This document shows, piece by piece, positions 45,411 through 54,537 of a stretch of DNA of 64,000 nt; positions within the stretch are counted from its first letter, which is position 1; every line of letters begins with the position of its first letter. The position numbers and the translations under genes are program-made. Origin of the DNA: Phocaeicola_A sp036804505 (lineage in GTDB: Bacteria > Bacteroidota > Bacteroidia > Bacteroidales > Bacteroidaceae); NCBI GenBank assembly GCA_036804505.1, contig DAIRSI010000001.1, positions 62,001-126,000 of the forward strand. The letters are read 5' to 3'. The notes under the pieces are model-generated. The model was given only the letters and a program-made list of their open reading frames with translations, ran no database searches and had not been told where the DNA came from.

Positions 45411-45800
45411 TTAAACTCTTCTTCTCTTAGGAGGACGACATCCATTGTGTGGAAGCGGAGTTACATCAACAATTTCAGTAACTTCTATGCCTGCTCCATG
45501 TACAGTACGGATAGCAGACTCACGTCCGTTGCCCGGTCCCTTAACATAGGCTTTTACCTTTCTTAGACCGAGATCAAAGGCTACTTTTGCGCAATCCTGC
45601 GCTGCCATTTGGGCTGCATACGGAGTGTTCTTCTTGGAACCTCTGAAACCCATTTTACCTGCAGAAGACCATGATATAATTTGACCTTCACTATTAGCAA
45701 GAGAAACAATAATATTATTGAAAGATGAATGAACATGCAATTGTCCATTTGCATCAACTTTCACATTTCTCTTTTTTGCTGCGACTGTTTTTTTTGCCAT
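45411..45800 (-). CDS. rpsK: 30S ribosomal protein S11
   Basis: 129-residue small-subunit protein of the platform, recognised by VHSSFNNIIVSLA, GFRGSKKNTPYAAQ and the C-terminal DVTPLPHNGCRPPKRRRV. Between rpsM and rpsD in the alpha operon. Confidence 0.97.
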   Translation of the reverse strand: MAKKTVAAKKRNVKVDANGQLHVHSSFNNIIVSLANSEGQIISWSSAGKMGFRGSKKNTPYAAQMAAQDCAKVAFDLGLRKVKAYVKGPGNGRESAIRTVHGAGIEVTEIVDVTPLPHNGCRPPKRRRV

Positions 45801-45811
45801 ATCAACAATTA

Positions 45812-46192
45812 TTATTTAGTAGCTTTTTTCTTATTTGCAACAGTTTTCTTCTTACCCTTACGAGTACGAGCGTTATTCTTTGTGCTCTGACCTCTCACAG
45901 GCAAACCGATACGATGACGAACACCACGATAGCAACCGACATCCATCAGACGCTTAATGTTCATTTGAACTTCTGAACGAAGATCTCCTTCAACTTTAAA
46001 TTCAGCACCGATAATTTCACGAATCTTAGCGGCCTGGTCGTCTGTCCAGTCTTTAACTTTTATGTCTCTGTCGACGCCAGCCTTGTCCAAAATTTTAGCT
46101 GAACTACTGCGACCTATACCGTAAACATAGGTCAACGCTACCTCACCTCTCTTATTCTGAGGTAAATCTACACCAACTATTCTTATAGCCAT
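45812..46192 (-). CDS. rpsM: 30S ribosomal protein S13
   Basis: 126-residue small-subunit head protein with the helix-two-turn-helix start IVGVDLPQNKRGEVALTY and the rRNA-binding end RHRIGLPVRGQSTKNNAR. Eleven bases before rpsK and 34 bp after rpmJ. Confidence 0.97.
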   Translation of the reverse strand: MAIRIVGVDLPQNKRGEVALTYVYGIGRSSSAKILDKAGVDRDIKVKDWTDDQAAKIREIIGAEFKVEGDLRSEVQMNIKRLMDVGCYRGVRHRIGLPVRGQSTKNNARTRKGKKKTVANKKKATK

Positions 46193-46226
46193 ATACTAAA
46201 TTATTTCTTTTGCAAAAATAATAAAA

Positions 46227-46343
46227 TTATCCTTGACGTTGTTTATACTTAGGATTTTTCTTGTTAATTACATATAAACGGCCATTACGTCTGACGATCT
46301 TGCACTCAGGCGTACGTTTTTTTAATGATGCTCTTACTTTCAT
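46227..46343 (-). CDS. rpmJ: 50S ribosomal protein L36
   Basis: 38-residue protein read directly from the sequence, starting MKVRASLKKR and ending KYKQRQG. Only one of the four zinc ligands seen in the cysteine-containing form is present (C14 in PECKIV), so this is the zinc-free type. It lies between infA and rpsM, its normal place. Confidence 0.94.
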   Translation of the reverse strand: MKVRASLKKRTPECKIVRRNGRLYVINKKNPKYKQRQG

Positions 46344-46354
46344 ATCTTTCTGTA

Positions 46355-46573
46355 TTATTTATATCTAAAACTGATTCTTCCTTTAGATAAATCGTATGGA
46401 GACATCTCCACGCGAACTTTATCACCGGGCAATATTTTAATATAGTGCATTCTCATTTTACCAGAGATATGCGCCGTTATTTCATGTCCGTTTTCCAGCT
46501 CTACTCGAAACATTGCATTTGACAATGCCTCTACAATTACTCCATCTTGTTCTATTGCAGCTTGTTTTGCCAT
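46355..46573 (-). CDS. infA: Translation initiation factor IF-1
   Basis: 72-residue OB-fold protein (GVIVEALSNAMFRVEL, HISGKMRMHYIKILPGD, DLSKGRISFRYK) that binds the ribosomal A site during initiation. One base separates it from the map stop codon; rpmJ follows. Confidence 0.97.
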   Translation of the reverse strand: MAKQAAIEQDGVIVEALSNAMFRVELENGHEITAHISGKMRMHYIKILPGDKVRVEMSPYDLSKGRISFRYK

Positions 46574-46574
46574 A

Positions 46575-47372
46575 TTAGATCTTTTTATCTCCTAAAACTT
46601 CTTCTAAATATTCAAATGATGATAAGATATCTGCTTTCCCTTGTCGAACTGCCACTGTATGTTCATAGTGTGCAGCCCACTTGCCGTCCTTGGTTCTTAC
46701 TGTCCAGCCATCTTTCTCCATAACCAATTGGCGATTGCCTAATGTTATCATGGGCTCAATAGCTATACACATTCCACTCTTGAGCATGATTCCCGTTCCA
46801 CGTTTCCCATAATTGGGAACTGGAGGATCTTCATGCATTTCTTTTCCAATTCCATGACCGACAAACTCACGAACAACACCATAATTCTGTGCTTCGCAAT
46901 GTTCCTCAACCGCACTTCCTATATCACCAAGGCGCTTCCCTTGTACAGCATTCTCAATTCCTTTATAAAGTGCTTCTTTTGTGGTCTTCAGTAAATCCAG
47001 AATCTCTTTTTTTACTTCCCCTACACAAAAAGTATAGGCAGAATCACCGCAAAAGCCATTTAACAATGTTCCACAGTCTACTGAAACTATATCTCCTTCT
47101 TCCAAAGGACGATCAGTGGGTATTCCATGAACGACTTCATCATTTACGGAAGTGCATATCGAACTTGGATAGGGACCTCCGTATGGATTCGGGAAACCTT
47201 TAAAGGTTGGAATTGCACCGTTGTCTCTGATAAATTCGTCAGCCAACTTATCCAACTCTTTTGTGGTTACGCCAGGTTTTATTATTTTAGCTACTTCTGC
47301 CAAAGTTTTACCTACCAAAAGGTTACTTTGGCGAAGTAACTCTATCTCATCATCAGTCTTAAGAAATATCAT
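46575..47372 (-). CDS. map: Methionine aminopeptidase type I
   Basis: 265-residue enzyme that removes N-terminal methionine from new proteins. Metal ligands of the pita-bread fold are visible: Asp in SVDCGTLLNGFCGDSAYTF (two aspartates, broken by residues 95-113), His in VGHGIGKEMHEDP, Glu in AIEPMI and Glu in YEHTVAV. It stands between secY and infA in the spc operon, as in many Bacteroidetes and Firmicutes. Confidence 0.96.
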   Translation of the reverse strand: MIFLKTDDEIELLRQSNLLVGKTLAEVAKIIKPGVTTKELDKLADEFIRDNGAIPTFKGFPNPYGGPYPSSICTSVNDEVVHGIPTDRPLEEGDIVSVDCGTLLNGFCGDSAYTFCVGEVKKEILDLLKTTKEALYKGIENAVQGKRLGDIGSAVEEHCEAQNYGVVREFVGHGIGKEMHEDPPVPNYGKRGTGIMLKSGMCIAIEPMITLGNRQLVMEKDGWTVRTKDGKWAAHYEHTVAVRQGKADILSSFEYLEEVLGDKKI

Positions 47373-47384
47373 AAGACTTAAATA

Positions 47385-48731
47385 TTAATAAGCCGAAATG
47401 TTTCCAGAACGTCCTTTAATACGTCCTGAACTCATTAAGCCATCGTAATGTCTCATCAGCAAATGACTTTCTACCTGCTGTAAAGTATCCAATACGACAC
47501 CAACAATAATCAGCAAAGATGTTCCACCAAAGAACTGGGTGAACTCTGCCTGAACACCGAAGTATCCTGCAAAAGCCGGAAGAATAGCGATAATAGCCAA
47601 AAAGATAGAACCAGGGAATGTAATTCTTGACATGATTACGTCAATGTATTCCACTGTGCTCTTTCCGGGCTTAATACCAGGAATAAATCCGTTATTACGT
47701 TTCATATCTTCTGCCATTTGAGAAGGATTGATTGTGATTGCCGTATAGAAATAAGTGAAAATTATAATCAATGCAGCAAAAATCACATTGTATTCCCAAC
47801 TTGTATGTGTCATAAGTGAACGTACAAATGAACTGGCATTTTGAGCGGACGAGAATCCGACCAAGGTAAGAGGTATAAACATAATTGCCTGAGCAAAAAT
47901 GATAGGCATCACATTGGCAGCATTAACCTTCAATGGTATATACTGACGTGCACCTCCGTATTGCTTATTACCTACAATCTTCTTGGCATATTGTACCGGT
48001 ACTTTACGCGTTCCCTGAACCAACAAAATGGCTGCACCGATAACGAGTAACAGGAATACAATTTCTAGCAAGAACATTACAAGACCTCCAGCTCCAGGAG
48101 AAGCTAACCTTGACACAACTTCTTGAGAGAAGGAGTGTGGCAAACGAGCGATAATACCTATCAAGATTATGAAAGATATACCGTTTCCTATACCTTTATC
48201 GGTTATTCTTTCTCCTAACCAAAGGATAAACATACTTCCGGCTGCCAAAATAATTGTAGAAGTTATCATAAACAAAGACCAGTTTATGCTTCCATTCAAT
48301 GAAGGACCGGCTTGCATTTTCAGGTTAACCAAATAAGATGGCGCCTGAAAGAGAAGAATGAAAATCGTCAGATAACGTGTATACTGATTGATCTTCCTTC
48401 TGCCACTTTCTCCATCCCTTTGCATTTTCTGGAAATATGGAACAGCTACGGCCAACAACTGAAGGACAATGGATGCTGAAATGTAAGGCATTATACCTAA
48501 CGCAAAGATTGATGCATTTGAAAATGCACCACCTGAGAACATATTCAACAATGACATCAGACCTTCGCTTGTCTGCTGATGCAACTTTTCCAAAGCATTC
48601 GGATTAATGCCTGGAAGCACTACGAATGATCCAAAACGATAAATTGCAATAAACAATACGGTAATGAGGATTCGTTGTCTCAAATCCTCAATTTTCCATA
48701 TGTTTTTCAATGTTTCGATAGATTTTCTCAT
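47385..48731 (-). CDS. secY: Preprotein translocase subunit SecY
   Basis: 448-residue channel subunit of the Sec translocon with ten membrane helices. Recognised by the first helix ITVLFIAIYRFGSFVVLPG, the plug and GIMPYISASIVLQLL (about 75-90), and the C-terminal loop region GFIPGIKPGKSTVEYID. Four bases from rplO and 12 bp before map. Confidence 0.97.
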   Translation of the reverse strand: MRKSIETLKNIWKIEDLRQRILITVLFIAIYRFGSFVVLPGINPNALEKLHQQTSEGLMSLLNMFSGGAFSNASIFALGIMPYISASIVLQLLAVAVPYFQKMQRDGESGRRKINQYTRYLTIFILLFQAPSYLVNLKMQAGPSLNGSINWSLFMITSTIILAAGSMFILWLGERITDKGIGNGISFIILIGIIARLPHSFSQEVVSRLASPGAGGLVMFLLEIVFLLLVIGAAILLVQGTRKVPVQYAKKIVGNKQYGGARQYIPLKVNAANVMPIIFAQAIMFIPLTLVGFSSAQNASSFVRSLMTHTSWEYNVIFAALIIIFTYFYTAITINPSQMAEDMKRNNGFIPGIKPGKSTVEYIDVIMSRITFPGSIFLAIIAILPAFAGYFGVQAEFTQFFGGTSLLIIVGVVLDTLQQVESHLLMRHYDGLMSSGRIKGRSGNISAY

Positions 48732-48735
48732 TGAA

Positions 48736-49182
48736 TCAGAGTTTTACTGCATTTCCACCATTAGCTGCGATAGCTTCTTCTGCACTCTTGGAAAAGGCAT
48801 TTGCCTCAATATCCAATTTAAGCGTAAGCTTACCGTTACCTAATACTTTTACTAATTCTTTTGAAGAAATAAAGCCTGCTGCTACTAAATCGGCTACACC
48901 AACCTTTGTCAAATTTTTAGCTTCCGCTAATTTCTGAATAGTATCAAGGTTTATTGCCTTGTACTCTACACGATTAATGTTTTTAAAACCGAATTTAGGA
49001 ACACGACGTTGTAAAGGCATCTGTCCGCCTTCGAATCCGATTTTTGCTGAATAACCGGATCTAGACTTCGCGCCTTTGTGTCCTCTTGTTGAAGTTCCAC
49101 CTAAACCAGAACCACTACCGCGGCCAATTCTTTTTCCTGTTCTAGTAGAACCTTCAGCAGAATGTAAGTTATGTAATTTCAT
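48736..49182 (-). CDS. rplO: 50S ribosomal protein L15
   Basis: 148-residue large-subunit protein with the glycine/arginine-rich start RTGKRIGRGSGSGLGGTSTR (about 14-33) followed by GHKGAKSRSGY and MPLQRRVPKFGF. Sits between rpmD and secY. Confidence 0.97.
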   Translation of the reverse strand: MKLHNLHSAEGSTRTGKRIGRGSGSGLGGTSTRGHKGAKSRSGYSAKIGFEGGQMPLQRRVPKFGFKNINRVEYKAINLDTIQKLAEAKNLTKVGVADLVAAGFISSKELVKVLGNGKLTLKLDIEANAFSKSAEEAIAANGGNAVKL

Positions 49183-49198
49183 ATCGAATTAAGTTTTA

Positions 49199-49375
49199 TT
49201 ATTCAACAACTGCAACTAAGTGTTTAACTTTAGCTATCATTCCTAAAGTAGAAGGAGTAGCTTCAAGTTCAACCACATGATTCATTTTGTGAAGGCCAAG
49301 AGAATCCAATGTTCTTTTCTGATTAATTGGCGCTCCGATTCTGCTCTTTATCTGTTTGATTTTGATTGTTGCCAT
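49199..49375 (-). CDS. rpmD: 50S ribosomal protein L30
   Basis: 58-residue protein read directly from the sequence: starts MATIKIKQIKSRIGAP, continues KRTLDSLGLHKMNHVVE and ends HLVAVVE. Usual place between rpsE and rplO, with a 16-base gap to rplO. Confidence 0.94.
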   Translation of the reverse strand: MATIKIKQIKSRIGAPINQKRTLDSLGLHKMNHVVELEATPSTLGMIAKVKHLVAVVE

Positions 49376-49387
49376 TTCTAATCCTCC

Positions 49388-49900
49388 TTATCCTTTGAAT
49401 ACTCTCTCCATACTGATACCTCTATTCTGTGCTATGGTCTTAGCATCTCTCATCTCACCTAAAGCCAAGATTGTAGCCTTAACCAAATTGTGAGGGTTAG
49501 AAGATCCTTTTGACTTAGCAAGAACATCGGTAATTCCAACACTCTCCAAAACAGCGCGCATGGCACCACCTGCTACTACACCTGTACCTTGAGATGCAGG
49601 TTTAATAAATACTTCAGCACCACCGAATTTTGCAGTTTGTTCATGTGGAACAGTACCTTTCAAAACGGGAACCTTTGTAAGATTCTTTTTTGCCGATTCA
49701 ACTCCTTTTGCGATAGCTGCAGTAACTTCACCTGCTTTACCTAAGCCCCATCCAATAATGCCGTCTTCATTACCAACGACAACAATGGCTGAGAAACTAA
49801 AGGTTCTACCACCCTTTGTAACCTTAGTAACTCGATTAATAGCAACAAGTCTATCTTTTAATTCGACATCACTATTTATTCTTACTTTATTTACTGCCAT
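49388..49900 (-). CDS. rpsE: 30S ribosomal protein S5
   Basis: 170-residue small-subunit protein with the double-stranded RNA-binding-like N-terminal domain (RVTKVTKGGRTFSFSAIVVV) and the C-terminal domain (GGAMRAVLESVGITDVLAKS). Twelve bases before rpmD. Confidence 0.97.
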   Translation of the reverse strand: MAVNKVRINSDVELKDRLVAINRVTKVTKGGRTFSFSAIVVVGNEDGIIGWGLGKAGEVTAAIAKGVESAKKNLTKVPVLKGTVPHEQTAKFGGAEVFIKPASQGTGVVAGGAMRAVLESVGITDVLAKSKGSSNPHNLVKATILALGEMRDAKTIAQNRGISMERVFKG

Positions 49901-49905
49901 AATCT

Positions 49906-50247
49906 TTAAAATTTAAGTCCACCGTTACGAGCAGCATCAGCTACCTCTTTTACTCTCCCATGATACAAGTATCCATTACGGTCAAAAACGACAGTAGTGA
50001 TTCCAGCCTCTTGAGCTTTTTTAGCTATTATCTCTCCCACCTTTGCGGCTTGTTCTTTCTTAGGCATAGTCTCCATCCCTAAAGAAGAAGCTGCTGCCAA
50101 AGTCTTACCGCTCAAATCATCGATAAGCTGAACATAAACTTGCTTGTTACTTCTGAATACGCTCATACGCGGACGATCATTAGTTCCGGAAATTTTATTG
50201 CGTACTCTGTATTTGATCTTAATACGTCTTTCTATTTTTGTTGTCAT
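49906..50247 (-). CDS. rplR: 50S ribosomal protein L18
   Basis: 113-residue 5S rRNA-binding protein (RPRMSVFRSNKQVYVQLIDD, VVFDRNGYLYHGRVKEVADA). Five bases before rpsE. Confidence 0.97.
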   Translation of the reverse strand: MTTKIERRIKIKYRVRNKISGTNDRPRMSVFRSNKQVYVQLIDDLSGKTLAAASSLGMETMPKKEQAAKVGEIIAKKAQEAGITTVVFDRNGYLYHGRVKEVADAARNGGLKF

Positions 50248-50270
50248 AATCTTTCTAATTATAAAGTAAA

Positions 50271-50840
50271 TTACTTAGCGCTAGCTGTCTTACCAGACTT
50301 TCTGCGAATTTCTTCACCGACAAACTTAATACCTTTACCTTTATACGGTTCCGGCATACGGAAAGAACGAATCTTCGAACAAACCTGACCAAGCAACTGC
50401 TTGTCACAAGACTCCAATATAATAAGAGGGTTCTTATTTCTTTCAGTTTTAGTTTCAACCTTTACTTCAGAAGGCAATTGCAAAAATATCGGGTGAGTGT
50501 AGCCTAAAGCAAACTCAATGATATTTCCCTGATTGGAAGCACGATAACCGACACCTACCAATTCAAGTTCTTTCTTATAGCCTTCAGAAACACCGATAAT
50601 CATATTATTGACTAACGCACGGTAAAGACCATGATATGCATGTCTTTGTTTAGGAGCGTCGACCAATTTCTCGGTATTTTCTGCGAAACTAATATGACCA
50701 TCTTCGATAGTAACATTAATAGCCGGATTAATACTCTGACTCATTTCACCTTTAGGTCCCTTTACGGAAACCACATCATCCTTGAAAGTAACTGTTACTC
50801 CTGCAGGAATCTTAATGGGTAATTTTCCAATTCTAGACAT
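50271..50840 (-). CDS. rplF: 50S ribosomal protein L6
   Basis: 189-residue large-subunit protein. I set the start at 50840 (MSRIGKLPIKIPAGV), the conserved L6 start; the frame is open for ten more codons but those overlap the rpsH end. The C-terminal signature PEPYKGKGIKFVGEEIRRK is intact. Confidence 0.97.
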   Translation of the reverse strand: MSRIGKLPIKIPAGVTVTFKDDVVSVKGPKGEMSQSINPAINVTIEDGHISFAENTEKLVDAPKQRHAYHGLYRALVNNMIIGVSEGYKKELELVGVGYRASNQGNIIEFALGYTHPIFLQLPSEVKVETKTERNKNPLIILESCDKQLLGQVCSKIRSFRMPEPYKGKGIKFVGEEIRRKSGKTASAK

Positions 50841-50854
50841 TGATAATCCTCCTA

Positions 50855-51250
50855 TTAATATACATAGCAAAGAACTTCACCACCAATTTTGAGATCGCTG
50901 GCTTCTTTGTCTGTCATTACACCTTTGGATGTCGATATAATTGCTATACCTAATCCGTTGATAACTCTCGGCATATCTTTGTATCCAGTATATTTTCTCA
51001 TACCTGGAGTAGATATCCTTTCTAATTTCTTAATTGCATTGGTCTTGTTGACTGAATCATACTTCAAAGCTACTTTAATAGTACCTTGAGGTCCATCTTC
51101 AACAAACTTGTAATTAAGAATGTAACCTTTGTCAAAAAGGATCTTTGTGATCTCTTTCTTCAAATTTGAGGCAGGAACTTCTACAGTTCTGTGCTTTGCA
51201 CTGATTGCATTTCTCAACCTCGTTAAATAATCTGCTATTGGATCTGTCAT
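50855..51250 (-). CDS. rpsH: 30S ribosomal protein S8
   Basis: 131-residue 16S rRNA-binding protein starting MTDPIADYLTRLRNAISAKH and ending with the conserved GIAIISTSKGVMTDKEA and GGEVLCYVY. Confidence 0.97.
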   Translation of the reverse strand: MTDPIADYLTRLRNAISAKHRTVEVPASNLKKEITKILFDKGYILNYKFVEDGPQGTIKVALKYDSVNKTNAIKKLERISTPGMRKYTGYKDMPRVINGLGIAIISTSKGVMTDKEASDLKIGGEVLCYVY

Positions 51251-51306
51251 AAAAAATAATTTAAATTAATCAGGACTATCCTGACAATATTTAATTAATA
51301 ACTATT

Positions 51307-51606
51307 TTACCAGCTTGCTTTTCTAACGCCTGGAATAAGACCGTTGGAAGCCATCTCACGGAACTGAATTCTGGAGATTCCGAACTGACGGATATAACCT
51401 TTTGGTCTTCCAGTCAACTTACATCTGTTATGCAAGCGAATCGGGTTGGCATTCCGAGGTATTGCCTGAAGCTTTTGTGCTGCTTCGAAAGCGTCCTCAG
51501 GGCTACCTGTTCTCACTGTTTTTTTCAATTGCGCACGCTTCTCAGCATATTTGGCTACAAGTTTGGCTCTCTTTACTTCACGAGCCTTCATTGATTCTTT
51601 TGCCAT
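51307..51606 (-). CDS. rpsN: 30S ribosomal protein S14
   Basis: 99-residue form of about E. coli length, without the CxxC zinc motif of the short form. It ends RIQFREMASNGLIPGVRKASW, the standard S14 C-terminus. Five bases after rplE. Confidence 0.97.
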   Translation of the reverse strand: MAKESMKAREVKRAKLVAKYAEKRAQLKKTVRTGSPEDAFEAAQKLQAIPRNANPIRLHNRCKLTGRPKGYIRQFGISRIQFREMASNGLIPGVRKASW

Positions 51607-51611
51607 ATTGA

Positions 51612-52169
51612 TTAATCTTTTTTAGCGTTTTTAAAAGGTAAACCAAATTCTTTCAGAAGAGCATAACCTTCTTCATCAGTTTTGGCTGTAGTTACGAAAG
51701 TAATATTCATACCTAAAATTTTAGTAATCGTATCAATATTGATTTCAGGGAAAATAATCTGTTCCTGAATACCTAATGTATAATTACCTCTACCGTCAAA
51801 TTTACTTTCTATACCATTGAAGTCACGGATACGAGGCAAAGCCACGCGAACCAATTTCTCCAAGAACTCATACATTCTTTCGCGTCTTAAAGTTACCATA
51901 ACGCCGATAGGCATTTTCTTACGTAACTTGAAGTTCGCGATATCCTTCTTAGATATAGTAGCAACTGCTTTTTGACCGGTTATAGCTGTTATTTCATTGA
52001 TAGCTACATCAATAATTTTTTTGTCAGCTACGGCAGCACCCAAACCCTGATTGATAACAATCTTCTTGAGTACTGGGATTTGCATACTAGAACTATATTG
52101 GAACTGTTTCATCAATGCCGGAGCAATGCGCTCAGCATAATCTTTCTTTAGGCTAGCAGTATTCATCAT
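51612..52169 (-). CDS. rplE: 50S ribosomal protein L5
   Basis: 185-residue 5S rRNA-binding protein (VLKKIVINQGLGAA, RRERMYEFLEKLVRVALPRI, GRGNYTLGIQEQIIFPEI). The start overlaps the rplX stop: two adjacent ATG codons (52169 and 52166) are possible and differ by one residue. Confidence 0.97.
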   Translation of the reverse strand: MMNTASLKKDYAERIAPALMKQFQYSSSMQIPVLKKIVINQGLGAAVADKKIIDVAINEITAITGQKAVATISKKDIANFKLRKKMPIGVMVTLRRERMYEFLEKLVRVALPRIRDFNGIESKFDGRGNYTLGIQEQIIFPEINIDTITKILGMNITFVTTAKTDEEGYALLKEFGLPFKNAKKD

Positions 52170-52489
52170 TTAATCTCCTCTCCTGATTTTTTTGAATAAC
52201 GAACAAAAGTTCTACCATCAGAACTTTCTCTTCTTCCCACACGTGCCGGTTTGCCAGTCTTTGGATCAACAACATTCAAGTTAGAGACCTGTATAGGAGC
52301 TTCTTTCTTAACTATACCACCCTGAGGGTTCTTTGCACTCGGCTTAGTATTTTTTGATACCATGTTTACACCTTCAACGATTGCACGTCCTTCACTAACG
52401 AGGACTTTCAGCACTCTACCGGTCTTTCCTTTGTTCTCACCGGCATTCACGTAAACTGTATCGCCTTTTTTAATATGTAATTTGCTCAT
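52166..52489 (-). CDS. rplX: 50S ribosomal protein L24
   Basis: 107-residue assembly-initiating protein with the KOW motif KGDTVYVNAGENKGKTGRVL (about 8-27). It overlaps the rplE start by four bases. Confidence 0.97.
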   Translation of the reverse strand: MSKLHIKKGDTVYVNAGENKGKTGRVLKVLVSEGRAIVEGVNMVSKNTKPSAKNPQGGIVKKEAPIQVSNLNVVDPKTGKPARVGRRESSDGRTFVRYSKKSGEEIK

Positions 52490-52509
52490 TATTTAAACTT
52501 TTTACAACA

Positions 52510-52875
52510 TTAAAGAACTTCAGGTGCTAATGAAACGACCTTCATGTTTGCGGCACGAAGTTCTCTTGCAACAGGACCAAAAATACGACTACCTCTCAAC
52601 TCACCTGCATTACTTAAAAGCACACAAGCATTATCATCAAAACGAATATAAGAACCGTCAGCACGACGAATTTCTTTCTTGGTACGTACAATTAAAGCCT
52701 TTGACACTGCACCTTTTTTAATATCACTTGAAGGGATGACGCTCTTTATAGAAACGACGATCACATCCCCTACAGTTGCATAGCGTTTGCTTGTTCCACC
52801 CAAAACACGGATGCACAAAGCTTCGCGCGCGCCACTGTTATCACATACTGTAAGTCTGGATTCTGCTTGTATCAT
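52510..52875 (-). CDS. rplN: 50S ribosomal protein L14
   Basis: 121-residue large-subunit protein (MIQAESRLTVCDNSGAR, RGSRIFGPVARELR). Two bases after rpsQ. Confidence 0.97.
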   Translation of the reverse strand: MIQAESRLTVCDNSGAREALCIRVLGGTSKRYATVGDVIVVSIKSVIPSSDIKKGAVSKALIVRTKKEIRRADGSYIRFDDNACVLLSNAGELRGSRIFGPVARELRAANMKVVSLAPEVL

Positions 52876-52877
52876 AA

Positions 52878-53135
52878 TTACTTAGCTCTTTCGATTATTT
52901 CTACTAATCTCCATCTCTTAGTTTTGCTCAAAGGACGAGTCTCCATGATACGAACTGTATCACCCGGATTGCACTCATTCTTTTCATCATGAGCATGGTA
53001 TTTTTTCGTCTTACTTACGAATTTACCATAAATAGGGTGTTTCTCCTTAAATTTGGCAGCAATAACAATGGTTTTGTCCATTTTGTTACTAACTACAACA
53101 CCCATTCTTTCTTTTCTTAAATTTCTAGCTTCCAT
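52878..53135 (-). CDS. rpsQ: 30S ribosomal protein S17
   Basis: 85-residue OB-fold protein starting MEARNLRKERMGVVVSNKMD; an in-frame ATG three codons upstream (53144) is the alternative start. Ends RLVEIIERAK. Between rpmC and rplN. Confidence 0.96.
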   Translation of the reverse strand: MEARNLRKERMGVVVSNKMDKTIVIAAKFKEKHPIYGKFVSKTKKYHAHDEKNECNPGDTVRIMETRPLSKTKRWRLVEIIERAK

Positions 53136-53146
53136 CAGGGTCATTT

Positions 53147-53341
53147 TTATTTGTTAAGCTCTCTTTGACGCAATTCTGTCTTCATTCTTGCGATTGTACG
53201 TCGCAAACTTTTGATCTGAGCAGGATTCTCCATAGGAGAGATTTTATGATTCAAAACCATCTGACGATAATTGTTGGACTCCGCTTCCATGCGTTCTGCC
53301 AACTCAGCTGTACCTAATTCTCTAATTTCTTTAATTTTCAT
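53147..53341 (-). CDS. rpmC: 50S ribosomal protein L29
   Basis: 64-residue two-helix protein near the exit tunnel (KIKEIRELGTAELAERM, KSLRRTIARMKTELRQRE). Confidence 0.96.
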   Translation of the reverse strand: MKIKEIRELGTAELAERMEAESNNYRQMVLNHKISPMENPAQIKSLRRTIARMKTELRQRELNK

Positions 53342-53343
53342 AA

Positions 53344-53778
53344 TTAAGCATTTTGATTTTGAACATCGTAATCACGTCTTACTATAAACTTGGTAGTAAC
53401 AGGAAGTTTCTGAGCTGCCAGACGCAAAGCCTCTTTTGCAATCTCAAATGAAACACCTTCTACCTCAATGATGACACGTCCCGGTGTAACAGGAGCAACA
53501 AATCCTTCTGGATTTCCTTTTCCTTTACCCATACGTACGTCAGCCGGTTTTCTTGTAATAGGTTTGTCCGGGAAGATACGGATCCAAATCTGACCTTGAC
53601 GTTGCATATATCTTGTAACTGCGATACGTGCAGCTTCAATTTGTCTTCCTGTAACCCATTTTGTTTGCAAAGACTTAATGCCGAAAGAACCGAAAGCCAA
53701 CTGTGTACCTCTATGAGCGTTACCTTTCTGGCTACCTTTCTGCTGTCTTCTGAATTTTGTCTTTTTCGGTTGTAACAT
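53344..53778 (-). CDS. rplP: 50S ribosomal protein L16
   Basis: 144-residue protein near the A site (MLQPKKTKFRRQQKGSQKG, GRVIIEVEGVSFEIAKEALR). Two bases before rpmC. Confidence 0.97.
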   Translation of the reverse strand: MLQPKKTKFRRQQKGSQKGNAHRGTQLAFGSFGIKSLQTKWVTGRQIEAARIAVTRYMQRQGQIWIRIFPDKPITRKPADVRMGKGKGNPEGFVAPVTPGRVIIEVEGVSFEIAKEALRLAAQKLPVTTKFIVRRDYDVQNQNA

Positions 53779-53799
53779 AATTCCTAAAATTCAAATTCG

Positions 53800-54528
53800 T
53801 TAGCGATTGTTTTTCTTTCTTTTGAAGTTCTTTCCTCCATTGCCGCTATTTCCACCACGGTTGTTATCCTTTGTCTGGGCAAAATTAGGAGCCAAGTCCT
53901 TCTTTCCAAAAACCTCACCACGACAAATCCATACTTTAATGCCCAAAAGACCAACCTTTGTCAAGGCTTCTGCCTGACAGTAATCAATATCTGCTCTAAA
54001 AGTATGCAACGGAGTTCTTCCTTCCTTATACATTTCAGAACGAGCCATTTCAGCTCCATTCAATCGTCCTGAAATCAACACTTTAATGCCTTCTGCTCCC
54101 ATGCGCATCGTATTGGCAATAGCCATCTTAATAGCGCGGCGGTAAGCAATTTTACCTTCAACCTGACGTGCAATATTGTTTGCTACAATAACTGCATCCA
54201 ACTCAGGTCTTTTAACTTCAAAAATATTAATCTGGATATCTTTGTCAGTAATTTTCTTCAACTCTTCTTTCAACTTATCTACTTCCTGACCACCTTTACC
54301 GATGATAATACCCGGACGTGCTGTACAAACAGTTATTGTTACCAGCTTCAATGTACGTTCAATAACAATACGTGATACACTAGCTTTGGCAAGTCTTGCT
54401 TCCAAATATTTACGGATTTTGCTATCTTCTAACAATGAATCTCCAAAATCCTTGCCACCATACCAGTTAGAATCCCATCCTCTGATAATTCCAAGTCTGT
54501 TACTTATTGGATTTACTTTCTGTCCCAT
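53800..54528 (-). CDS. rpsC: 30S ribosomal protein S3
   Basis: 242-residue protein with the KH domain GIIIGKGGQEVDKLKEELKK (about 74-93) and the conserved GVKVWICRGEVF-like stretch (GIKVWICRGEVFGKK). The tail after residue 215 is rich in Asn, Gly and Lys. Confidence 0.97.
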   Translation of the reverse strand: MGQKVNPISNRLGIIRGWDSNWYGGKDFGDSLLEDSKIRKYLEARLAKASVSRIVIERTLKLVTITVCTARPGIIIGKGGQEVDKLKEELKKITDKDIQINIFEVKRPELDAVIVANNIARQVEGKIAYRRAIKMAIANTMRMGAEGIKVLISGRLNGAEMARSEMYKEGRTPLHTFRADIDYCQAEALTKVGLLGIKVWICRGEVFGKKDLAPNFAQTKDNNRGGNSGNGGKNFKRKKNNR

Positions 54529-54537
54529 AGATTCCTT